This document shows, in pieces, positions 8,401-12,509 of a stretch of DNA of 12,509 nt. Under the pieces are notes generated by a model that was given only the letters and a program-made list of their open reading frames with translations, did no database searches and was not told the DNA's origin. This DNA is from Marinilabilia sp046483585 (GTDB lineage Bacteria; Bacteroidota; Bacteroidia; Bacteroidales; Marinilabiliaceae): NCBI GenBank assembly GCA_046483585.1, contig JAWOCV010000175.1, positions 1 to 12,509 on the forward strand, given 5' to 3'. How positions within the stretch are numbered: the stretch's first letter is position 1; each line of letters opens with the position of its first letter. The position numbers and the translations under genes were made by a program.

Positions 8401-10085
8401 TTACGATTGAAACCCCGGAGCCCCTAACTTATGACACCCTTAGTCTTAAACAACCGCTTTGCCTTGGTGGGGAAAAAGGAAGAATAGAACTTGAAGGCAA
8501 AGGTGGCACCCCCGGGTATGAATACAGGTGGAGTGATGGAGCTTCGGGCACTGTAAGGGAAGTGGTTGAGCCGGGAGCTTATGAATTCACGCTGATCGAT
8601 TCCCGGGATTGCCGGGCACGGTTCAGCCTGGATATGGACTGGCAAAGGGAGCTTCAACCCGATATAGGCCGTGATACCACCATTTGTCATTACGATGTGC
8701 TGACCCTGGATGGCGGCGATTACAAGAGCTATAAATGGAGCCTTGGTGATGAAGATATGGGTACTTCACGGAGACTTGAAACTGATAATCCCGGCCTATA
8801 TTCCCTTCGCGTCAGGGATGAGGACCAGTGCCTGGGCTTTGACACCCTCTCCCTGGATGTCAGCACGCTCGAAATCCGGGATATAGAAACCACTGCCGTA
8901 TCCTGTGCCAACGCGGGGGATGGACGGGCTGAAATTTCCATTGCATCCAATGGCGATGATTATAGCATTTCCTGGCCAGACGATTCAGAAGAAAATGTCT
9001 GGGAAAACATTCCCGGCGGCAACTACCGTGTTAAGGTCGACAATCCGCACGGATGTATAGCGGAACGCGATTTTACCATAGATGAACCCGATCCCCTTTC
9101 TCTGACAACTTCCCTTCGGAACCCTCTTTGCCATGGCGTGCATGACGGGCGTATACAGGTTTCTGCCTCCGGGGGGAACGGAAGCTATTCCTATCGTTGG
9201 CAGCACGGACCGGAGCAATCTTCCCTCCGGGGATTGGATGAAGGAGAGTATATTTTGGCTGTCACCGATGCAAAGGGCTGTACACTCTCCGACCGGTACG
9301 AATTAAGTTATCAACGGACGCTACAGCCCGATTTAGGTGCTGATCTGGACCTTTGCAGTGAGGCCACTGCTTATGTGACACCCGGTCGTTTTCATGCCTA
9401 CAAATGGTCGCGGGATGGCGAAGAAGTGGAAGGAGACAGTCTCCTTGAAGTGGATGGCCCGGGTGATTATGTGGTGGAAGTCAGTGATGAAGACGGTTGT
9501 CTGGCTTTTGACTCCCTTCAGGTGTCCGGAATTTTGTCGGATCTCTTCCCTCAATTTCTGAGTGCCAGCGCTATTCCGAAAGGTGATACACTCATGGTGG
9601 TAGATGTGACCACCCCCAAGCCATCCGTCCTGGAATGGTCCTTTTCAGGAAAATATGAGATCATTGATGAAGGGGATTACTTCTGTGAAGTGGTTTTTGA
9701 AGATGAAGGAATGCATACAGCTACTTTAAATGCTTCGCTGGACCGATGCATGGGAATGAGCAGGAAGCAGATTTTGGTGACCCCCGAAGATGATCAAAAC
9801 AACCCGGAGAACACTGACAAAGAAGGCGGTTCATCCCTTTTCAATTCAATGACTGTGGCCCCGAACCCCACGGAAGGGGCTTTTACTGTGGAACTGGAAA
9901 TGAAAGAGACGGCCACCGTAAACCTATACCTTGTCAGAATTGAGACAGGTCAGATATATGAGCAAAAACAATTATCAGGACTCGATGATTATCGTGAAAG
10001 TTTCAACGTGAGTGGCAGCGGCCGGTATGTCCTTTTTGCCGAGTGCATGGGCGATCGGCTAATGCGAAAGGTACTGGTAAGATAA
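2484..10085 (+). CDS. Giant SprB-repeat surface protein with T9SS sorting domain
   Basis: This 2533-residue protein is probably a cell-surface filament or adhesin exported by the type IX secretion system. Residues 1 to about 22 form a signal peptide (IIFFLTVFCCLFW, then ALSQ). Residues 23 to about 255 form a head that is not clearly SprB-like. From about 255 to 2348 come some 24 Ig-like units of 75-110 residues, mostly SprB type: a first Cys followed by xxxxDGxI, a GG turn, YxYxW, GxYxVxVxD, GC, then a short E/QPD linker. Two units (near 2054-2127 and 2277-2348) are of a second type that opens with LQPDxG. A PKD-like region lies at about 2354-2430, then an acidic Asn/Glu-rich linker, then the sorting domain (about 2452-2533). 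It resembles SprB of gliding Flavobacterium in repeat type, but I do not assign that symbol because the repeats are widespread and motility is not shown. The 5' third is strongly A/T-rich compared with the rest. The start follows from the signal peptide and the ATGA overlap. Confidence 0.88.
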   Translation: MRSYIIFFLTVFCCLFWQKALSQNNEYYLSEESESSKFFVKAEVFLQHATIGQKLETEVTVNEDIYDESDENRARQVFYFYADGFDDGLKFHVEIMVPIEGSDPLRYSSSYETIKFSKSEIDNDEIGKSKDKSTVNLTIYRKAEIKDFSPTTFCVNNQDNLNVSLKSDVDIGDVSGNIIIEKLNDGEGEKYSTGVGSLSKNIPVSDIHDNYDIPYGRELQVRFENEYFNIYEENEEISSQRGLYILEPPPYMDISVPEIQCHGEEAGSITIENIPYTSEENQLRIDLIKYFDKSFTIQDHGNVQNEVIDGDTLYWSNQTITESTISPGQSSITFDKSQLTDEYMDFKSGYYKIEAFYLDGSASSFCSNDTIIYIDEPDPLELNLDVENFTTTGGGSTYQIPENGDEVTISGSVIGNQEPYTIYYEDKDENQNEFELDDTLLSEGNYTFWVEDDECVSNDTTLTLDEPDPLMVDTTVYSPVCHPDNSGDETKYTGSINFKIDSGGIPNFYAKLIDNGNNDTTTISGINRSDKREIKKLDPGTYTLKIWDNGDPEREDAAVFSENYTITEPSKMTLESTPTDVSCNGNSDGEMTLDVKNGTPSFSYSISENRSSGNFSGNKRTHTINDRSPNDYTVTVTDDNGCKVTQEGISIEEPDLLQISKTDSSPDTCELEIGSLTFEISGGWSEEKNLVVLSSSDSQPDTSIIEAGANNRTATFDNLSAGTDYEVSVSNGDCSTSLDNITVEETNPLDNLSISQTVKESCNGAENAELEIENTDSIKGPFDVYLNSTKYENHDGHQIKGLAAQDDAYIRVKETDEDGRGCVYDTTMNIKVLADSVDFNSPTVTPASCNTASDGSINVEGAGGPDGGYKYKIDDQNYTEEYKSQSRLFDGLFPGTYTVSVKDTSGCEISEDITVEHNENPVSVDTIIVDPALCANASDGAITVKNIQYEDEGVMEFLWNGTPVDSIGSMEELSFKGPDESGLSPGTYSLKFTDDNNCSFEETIEVGHEGYQPDFSQSIEEAVACPGKDNGRVSFELDDGQADDFEYKVFEGKGLNGLPLKTGESKTDTLFRIEGLTNKEYSVQVTDSNGCGDTLEVDMPVIENPLEISEKNITPASCDEIGNGVLEVTAEGGYPLEDDRYIFSYEKTPSNGSDKIAGSDTTDVWKFDSLFRGDNIDFSVKDKYGCTVDGDLVTVDVKDDFTEIQDVITTHPACHNDSTGKLVPGMQWTPGSTDYNYFLYAVDDSFNYADTVSGGLREDDLAIDGLPAGNYELEVVDDDGCRDIYKGLNLKDPDPVSVAVDHNYIRAKDEETGRFELTITGGNQKYEVGWAPKPGEDILSDVDTITSSSFQIEDLPGGSYRVAVRDTANCPYFEGESWFTREITIPEPEKPLNLSSDTVIDVSCNKLSDGRVEVEAEGGWGPGYMYSLNGGEPQDSAVFDRLKAGEYSVLVTDTAGGSDSLSLEVTQPDTLNVFVDEVRDATCPRYANGVVEATVLNGIKGEDGLRYFVEDTAGQSEIHREAYSDRSYQFDRLPKGNYEIFVEDANGCVASKPFSVQEPDTAVISIDNNYIRAKGDSTGTISASVKHGNGVFDYRWFYEDDDGPFEKDTTHGNIELDSLAGGEYTLMVRDTAGCVYEEDEWMERHIDIREPGKPLGFDVAENRAVSCYGEEDGLLRIAPDGGWGDYRLRLGDGKFVSSPVFDGLGNNKYAISVKDSAGIVYSDSIEVTQPDSLQVTVSSTDDVNCYKGSDGAINLEISGGNLSYLVSPDGEEWHKGTTVDGLTKGSYSAHVKDTVGCSLVLEPVEINQPDEIVLSDSSIVESRCGNNEGAIEAEYEGGVGDYSYQWFKVVSKDEGQQEQMLKEDENRRNIDELYAGRYQAVVTDEHDCQRSFEYRVGDIADLTIDSIRTNGVVCAGDSNGSAEAFVSKGNPAYSYAWSDEVGTSDQEEAGEIPAGQHWLEVSDEKGCLVFRDFTIETPEPLTYDTLSLKQPLCLGGEKGRIELEGKGGTPGYEYRWSDGASGTVREVVEPGAYEFTLIDSRDCRARFSLDMDWQRELQPDIGRDTTICHYDVLTLDGGDYKSYKWSLGDEDMGTSRRLETDNPGLYSLRVRDEDQCLGFDTLSLDVSTLEIRDIETTAVSCANAGDGRAEISIASNGDDYSISWPDDSEENVWENIPGGNYRVKVDNPHGCIAERDFTIDEPDPLSLTTSLRNPLCHGVHDGRIQVSASGGNGSYSYRWQHGPEQSSLRGLDEGEYILAVTDAKGCTLSDRYELSYQRTLQPDLGADLDLCSEATAYVTPGRFHAYKWSRDGEEVEGDSLLEVDGPGDYVVEVSDEDGCLAFDSLQVSGILSDLFPQFLSASAIPKGDTLMVVDVTTPKPSVLEWSFSGKYEIIDEGDYFCEVVFEDEGMHTATLNASLDRCMGMSRKQILVTPEDDQNNPENTDKEGGSSLFNSMTVAPNPTEGAFTVELEMKETATVNLYLVRIETGQIYEQKQLSGLDDYRESFNVSGSGRYVLFAECMGDRLMRKVLVR
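6381..7928 (+). repeat. Higher-order duplication of a three-repeat block
   Basis: Two successive copies of a three-repeat block run 6381-7178 (266 codons) and 7179-7928 (250 codons). The order A-B-C is the same in both. A opens with NYIRAK (residues 1303 and 1569) and has no first Cys. B has VSC followed by GGWG (first Cys 1404 and 1667) and has no last Cys. C is a regular unit (first Cys 1483 and 1745). Equivalent positions are 262-266 residues apart. This shows that the gene grew by copying multi-repeat blocks, not only single units. Confidence 0.75.
8448..9527 (+). repeat. Second higher-order duplication: SprB unit plus LQPDxG unit
   Basis: Two related blocks, 8448-8864 and 9117-9527, each consist of a SprB unit (PLCLGGEKGRIELEG / PLCHGVHDGRIQVSA) followed by QRxLQPDxG and an Ig-like unit with AYKWS or SYKWS and DEDxCLxFDSL / DEDQCLGFDTL. 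First cysteines (1993 and 2216) and the QR of the linker (2054 and 2277) are both exactly 223 residues apart. One regular SprB unit (C2141 region) lies between the blocks. Confidence 0.7.
9837..10082 (+). other. T9SS type-A C-terminal sorting domain (protein feature)
   Basis: The last 82 or so residues have the classic layout: a hydrophobic strand and VAPNPTEGAFTVEL (V at residue 2458), a middle strand region (ATVNLYLVRIETGQ), and a closing GRYVLFAE then RKVLVR. In this family the domain directs passage through the outer membrane by the type IX system and is then removed or linked to surface polysaccharide. An acidic Asn/Glu-rich linker (about 2431-2450) precedes it, as is common. Confidence 0.88.
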
Positions 10086-10122
10086 AGGATCGCCGGAGTG
10101 ATAACAGCCCAAACGGAATAAA

Positions 10123-11814
10123 ATGCGAAGACGAACCTTTTTTATAATTCTGATGGTATTGATTGGAACAACATACGGACAGGCGCAGCAACTTGACCGG
10201 ATAGGTGAAGAGGGGGGCCTGAAAACATCGGGAGGGATCAGCGTTGATCAGGTGTACCGGCAGAATGCCTATCACAAAGGAAAACCCTGGTCAGTGGTGG
10301 CTACCGGGCGTTTAAATACATCGATCTACGGGATGTCTGTGCCCCTGTCATTTACTTGGTCGAATGAAAGATGGACTTACACCCAACCTTTTAACCAATT
10401 TTCCATAAGTCCCTCTTACAAGTGGGCGACCCTGCATTTGGGGAGGGCTTCCATGAATTTTTCGCCTTATAGCCTGAGCGGGCACAGTTTTGCCGGGGCC
10501 GGGGTGGAAGTGGAGCCTGGCGACAAGTTTCGTTTAAAAGTCATGCACGGGCGTTTGAAAAAAGCCCTGGAAGGTGATACCGCGAAAGGTTACGATCCGG
10601 CATATCGCCGTACAGGCTCCGGGCTTCAGGGATCTTATAATTTCGACCGGGGCGAAGTGGGCATGTCGCTGTTCTATGGGGCTGATGATACCCGAAAACC
10701 GGTGGATTACATCGATACGCTCGGCATCAGGCCAAAAGAAAACATTGTGCTGACCAGTCATCTCAATTACCGGCTGACCGATCATCTTTCCATCGTGACC
10801 GACCTTGGCATCAGCAACCTGAGCCGGAACCGGCGTGAAAGCGGGGCCACCCAAATGAATGGCCGGGCCACTTACCGGTACCACGCGGCGAAAACATCAC
10901 TCACTTACAATTCTTCCATTGGAAGCGTGGGTGGATCGGTGGAATATGTGGAACCGGGATATGAAACCCTGGGCGCCTATTACACGGTCAACGATCTTGT
11001 TCATTATACCCTGAATGTGGCTACTTCTTTGTTCGAAGGGCGGGTGACAGCAGCCGGAAGTGGAGGTGTTCGCCAGAACAATCTGGATGGCAACAGCGAT
11101 TCTCAAAGCCGGGATGTGGTATCAAACATAAATATTGGTTTCAGTCCTTCCAAAAAACTAACATTTAACCTGGCATATTCCAATTTTACCAATTACACCC
11201 ATGTGCGCACCCAGTTTGATGAGGTTGAAGCACAAACCGAATATGAACTGATGGATACACTCCGCTTTACCCAGATCAGCGAAAATGCTAACCTGTCGGC
11301 CAACTGGCGCATAAGTGAATCAGAATCCTCGTCTCATGCACTCATGTTTAACCTCGGGGTGCAAAAAGCATCCCAGTCACAGTCGGATGTGCCGGACCAC
11401 ACCAATTCCAATTTTGTGAATGCTTCATCGGGGTATCAATGGAACATGTCATCCAATGATTTCTCCATGGGGCTGAATACAAATTATAGCCGGAACGAAA
11501 CCGCCGAGTCTGTAAACGAGATAATAGGGCCGGTGCTTCAGCTCAGAAAATCGTTTTTCGATAAAACTTTTGATAACTCTTTTTCGGCATCATGGAACGG
11601 CACCTATAAAGACGGAAATACCTCCGGAAGGGTGCTGTCAGCCCGTTTGAATCATTCCTATACCATCAAAGAAAAACACCGGTTTTCCTTATCGGGGTCC
11701 TACAAAGTTCGTCAGGCCAGGGATCGTGAGGACAGGGAATATTTTACCATTTCGCTTAGATACAGTTACAATTTTTCATGGCCATCAAAAGACAATAGAT
11801 CGTTAGATCGTTAG
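10123..11814 (+). CDS. Outer-membrane beta-barrel protein, C-terminus altered by an insertion
   Basis: This 563-residue protein has a signal peptide (residues 1-21, RRRTFFIILMVLIG then YGQA) and then continuous amphipathic strands rich in aromatic, Gly, Ser and Asn residues, as in large outer-membrane barrels. The early region (PFNQFSISPSYKWATLHLGR, then MNFSPYSLSGH) resembles a recurrent Bacteroidota barrel family near SprB-type genes, by memory only. The length far exceeds PorP/SprF proteins (about 300 residues), so I do not call it that. It starts 37 bases after the giant gene and is probably in the same operon, possibly as its anchor, porter or assembly partner. The final strand ends YSYNFSW, followed by PSKDNRSLDR. 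The last seven codons and the stop come wholly or partly from the terminal repeat of the inserted element. Removing the element gives PSKEK and a TAA. The start is fixed by the signal peptide, with a weak gga before the ATG. Confidence 0.8.
   Translation: MRRRTFFIILMVLIGTTYGQAQQLDRIGEEGGLKTSGGISVDQVYRQNAYHKGKPWSVVATGRLNTSIYGMSVPLSFTWSNERWTYTQPFNQFSISPSYKWATLHLGRASMNFSPYSLSGHSFAGAGVEVEPGDKFRLKVMHGRLKKALEGDTAKGYDPAYRRTGSGLQGSYNFDRGEVGMSLFYGADDTRKPVDYIDTLGIRPKENIVLTSHLNYRLTDHLSIVTDLGISNLSRNRRESGATQMNGRATYRYHAAKTSLTYNSSIGSVGGSVEYVEPGYETLGAYYTVNDLVHYTLNVATSLFEGRVTAAGSGGVRQNNLDGNSDSQSRDVVSNINIGFSPSKKLTFNLAYSNFTNYTHVRTQFDEVEAQTEYELMDTLRFTQISENANLSANWRISESESSSHALMFNLGVQKASQSQSDVPDHTNSNFVNASSGYQWNMSSNDFSMGLNTNYSRNETAESVNEIIGPVLQLRKSFFDKTFDNSFSASWNGTYKDGNTSGRVLSARLNHSYTIKEKHRFSLSGSYKVRQARDREDREYFTISLRYSYNFSWPSKDNRSLDR
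11788..11792. repeat. Target-site duplication AAAGA, left copy
   Basis: AAAGA directly precedes the left inverted repeat and is repeated exactly after the right one. A 5-bp duplication is typical of several DDE transposase families. The A-rich context weakens but does not remove the argument. Confidence 0.6.
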
Positions 11815-11828
11815 ATTTTTAGATATAA
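11793..11828 (+). repeat. Left terminal inverted repeat of the element
   Basis: CAAT is followed by four octamers of the form AGATnnnn: AGATCGTT, AGATCGTT, AGATTTTT, AGATATAA. The right end carries only one AGATCGTT, so the left end has gained (or the right lost) exactly one octamer. The TAG stop of the barrel gene (11812-11814) spans the junction of the second and third octamers. Confidence 0.8.
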
Positions 11829-11892
11829 GATTAATCGTATAACATTGATAGTATGTATTTTAGTATAAAAGACATGTAATTTTCAAACCACT

Positions 11893-11909
11893 AACCCACA
11901 GGGTTTTTT
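11893..11909 (+). terminator. Weak terminator-like hairpin inside the element
   Basis: AACCC, loop ACA, GGGTT forms a 5-bp stem that runs straight into a T tract (11904-11909). It lies about 80 bases past the present stop of the barrel gene, so it could end the operon transcript in place of the older terminator now beyond the element. The stem is short and has only three G-C pairs. Confidence 0.3.
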
Positions 11910-11990
11910 AAACCTAAGTTGAGTGATACGAGTTTTGTGAATTATCGTTTTACTTAGAGTTAACGGCCGCTTGCTTGCAATAATTTGAGT

Positions 11991-12035
11991 AAAAGTTAAA
12001 CGGAAATTTAAAGAGCACTAGTCCGTTAAAGTTTT
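11991..12035. other. Imperfect 14-bp hairpin inside the element
   Basis: The left arm 11991-12004 (aaaagttaaacgga) pairs with the right arm 12022-12035 (tccgttaaagtttt) at 12 of 14 positions, around a 17-base loop. A T6 run follows at 12040-12045. It may be a structured RNA or simply part of the element's fold. No known RNA family is recognised. Confidence 0.4.
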
Positions 12036-12131
12036 AATGTTTTTTAAGTGTCTGTTATTCAATTGTTTAAACCCAAAAAGATATTTATATCAAAACACAG
12101 ATTATCAGCAACATACGAATCATCTTAGGTC

Positions 12132-12159
12132 TTAAATCTAAAAATCTAACGATCTATTG
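12132..12159 (-). repeat. Right terminal inverted repeat of the element
   Basis: Read on the minus strand this end is CAAT, AGATCGTT, AGATTTTT, AGATTTAA. It matches the left end over all 28 bases except one, once the extra left octamer is skipped. The element boundary at 12159 is set by the last base of the match and by the AAAGA that follows. Confidence 0.8.
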
Positions 12160-12164
12160 AAAGA
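12160..12164. repeat. Target-site duplication AAAGA, right copy
   Basis: This is an exact copy of the left AAAGA, placed directly after the last base of the right inverted repeat. Confidence 0.6.
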
Positions 12165-12171
12165 AAAATAA
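12165..12171 (+). other. Relic of the ancestral end of the barrel gene (GA/A AAA TAA)
   Basis: When the element and one AAAGA are removed, the barrel reading frame continues as AAA GAA AAA TAA, with the third base of GAA at 12165 and the stop at 12169-12171. The predicted ancestral C-terminus is thus PSKEK. The in-frame stop only five bases after the right duplication is strong internal support for a simple insertion. Confidence 0.6.
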
Positions 12172-12191
12172 ATGACAAAGAATAGAAATCT

Positions 12192-12214
12192 AAAGGCAGC
12201 GGGCTTTGTTTTTT
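12192..12214 (+). terminator. Possible original terminator of the barrel-gene operon
   Basis: AAAG (12192-12195) can pair with CTTT (12204-12207), with an added C-G pair after a bulge, and is followed by G and T6 (12209-12214). It lies 20 bases after the reconstructed ancestral stop, where a terminator would be expected. The stem is weak, so confidence is low. Confidence 0.3.
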
Positions 12215-12265
12215 CAAACCAGAGTATTGCCCGGTCCAATTTAGTCTGAATAACCAGCCAACCCT

Positions 12266-12509
12266 ATGAGAAAGTTTATTGCCATATCCCTGTTTTTGTT
12301 CGTGCTCTCGGGCCTTAGCCATGCGCAGGTCCATTATCCCGTGCGAACAAATACAACTGTCAACCCACCGGCCCCTCAAACGTTGGACGAATTTGTTTCT
12401 ACACCCGGTAAACTCAATCTTCAGGTGATCGGAGATGACATCTCCATGGAAGAGCATGCCCTGAAGTTGAGGCTCTCAATAGAAGGAAACGCCATCAGGA
12501 TATATACAC
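12266..12509 (+). CDS. N-terminus of a secreted TANFOR-domain-like protein (cut by window end)
   Basis: Eighty-one codons are visible from ATG 12266 to the window edge, with no stop. The first 20 or so residues are a clear signal peptide (MRKFIAISLFLFVLSGLSHA, then QVHYP). The mature start has a PP motif (NTTVNPPAPQTLDEFVS), then PGKLNLQVIG, DDISMEEHALKLRLSIEGN and AIRIYT. This order of an N-terminal PPxxxxLxxF segment, a PGKLxLQV strand and an LRLxIEGNxIxI strand fits my memory of the TANFOR family, whose members are long secreted Bacteroidota proteins found beside FnIII and SprB-type genes. That assignment rests on a short stretch. There is no strong Shine-Dalgarno sequence before the ATG. 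The inserted element and a weak terminator lie between it and the barrel gene, so it may have its own promoter, but I could not identify a convincing one. Confidence 0.7.
   Translation, partial: MRKFIAISLFLFVLSGLSHAQVHYPVRTNTTVNPPAPQTLDEFVSTPGKLNLQVIGDDISMEEHALKLRLSIEGNAIRIYT

Larger units (their letters stand above)
3240..9527 (+). repeat. Array of about 24 SprB/Ig-like protein repeats
   Basis: The units are recognised by a first Cys in contexts such as VSCNGNSDG, PASCNTASDG, PALCANASDG, VSCYGEEDG and PLCHGVHDG, and by a closing DxxGC. First cysteines lie at residues 261, 481, 583, 1404, 1483, 1667, 1745, 1993 and 2216, among others. Eighteen units keep both cysteines, including the two LQPDxG units. 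Three lack the first (starting near residues 385, 1300 and 1566) and three lack the last (first Cys 481, 1404 and 1667). The repeats are diverged in DNA sequence, so this is an old protein-level array rather than a recent DNA tandem repeat. Paired Cys spacing in a regular unit is about 50-60 residues, for example C1745 to C1797. Unit boundaries are approximate because they were read by eye. Confidence 0.8.
11793..12159. mobile_element. 367-bp non-autonomous MITE-like element
   Basis: The element is bounded by inverted repeats starting CAAT + AGATCGTT and flanked by the direct repeat AAAGA on both sides (11788-11792, 12160-12164). It is A/T-rich and holds no credible gene: the longest ATG frame I noticed inside is 32 codons. 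It therefore looks like a non-autonomous miniature inverted-repeat element moved by an enzyme encoded elsewhere. Removing the element and one AAAGA joins the upstream ORF in frame to GAA AAA TAA, which makes a coherent empty site. Octamer-built ends of this general look are, from memory, common in Bacteroidota intergenic DNA. I cannot name a family. The caveat is that the flanking A-rich DNA makes a chance 5-base match easier. Confidence 0.7.

Noticed and set aside
10123..11814. Calling the barrel protein SprF/PorP because it follows a SprB-repeat gene
   Set aside because: Proteins of that family are about 300 residues, while this one is 563. The sequence does not show that family's pattern as I know it, so gene position alone is not enough.
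12037..12135. A 32-codon ATG frame inside the inserted element
   Set aside because: It is short, A/T-driven, has no clear ribosome site or recognisable motif and runs into the right terminal repeat. It is not supported as a gene.
12146..12457. Minus-strand open frame of 103 codons opposite the TANFOR-like start and the element end
   Set aside because: It overlaps the signal peptide of a convincing + strand gene and crosses the right terminal repeat. It shows no motif.

Overview
The window looks like a chromosomal segment of a Bacteroidota bacterium, probably a Bacteroidales, Marinilabiliales or Cytophaga-like lineage. The signs are tandem SprB-type repeats in one giant secreted protein, a type IX secretion (T9SS) type-A C-terminal sorting domain (VAPNPTEG ... 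KVLVR), a long outer-membrane beta-barrel protein with a Bacteroidota-style N-terminus, A/T-rich translation starts with little Shine-Dalgarno character, and the start of what looks like a TANFOR-family secreted protein. Every gene I call reads on the + strand. No tRNA, rRNA, CRISPR array or transposase gene was seen.

Layout: (i) 1-366, the tail (or all) of an unrecognised gene. (ii) 388-2487, a secreted or periplasmic protein built of about six fibronectin type III (FnIII) domains. It overlaps the next gene by 4 bases (ATGA). (iii) 2484-10085, a 2533-residue T9SS-exported repeat protein with about two dozen SprB/Ig-like units, two levels of internal duplication and a C-terminal sorting signal. 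(iv) 10123-11814, a 563-residue outer-membrane beta-barrel protein. (v) 11793-12159, a 367-bp non-coding element with octamer-based terminal inverted repeats and a 5-bp target duplication. It has inserted into the last codons of the barrel gene and supplies its present stop codon. (vi) 12266-end, the first 81 codons of a signal-peptide-bearing protein with TANFOR-domain character.

The FnIII protein, the giant repeat protein and the barrel protein are closely packed and probably form one transcription unit for building a surface structure: an exported filament or adhesin, a multi-domain partner, and an outer-membrane anchor or porter. This resembles SprB plus its accessory outer-membrane partners in gliding Bacteroidota, but nothing in the window proves motility. 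The TANFOR-like gene probably belongs to the same functional family of loci.

The main unexpected observations are these. In the giant protein, on all three occasions where a repeat has lost its first cysteine, the next repeat has lost its last cysteine, which suggests cross-repeat disulfides. The mobile element has a reconstructable empty site in which the barrel ORF would end in frame at a TAA (12169-12171). There is also an A/T-rich segment covering the end of the FnIII gene and the N-terminal third of the giant gene, whose composition differs sharply from the flanks.
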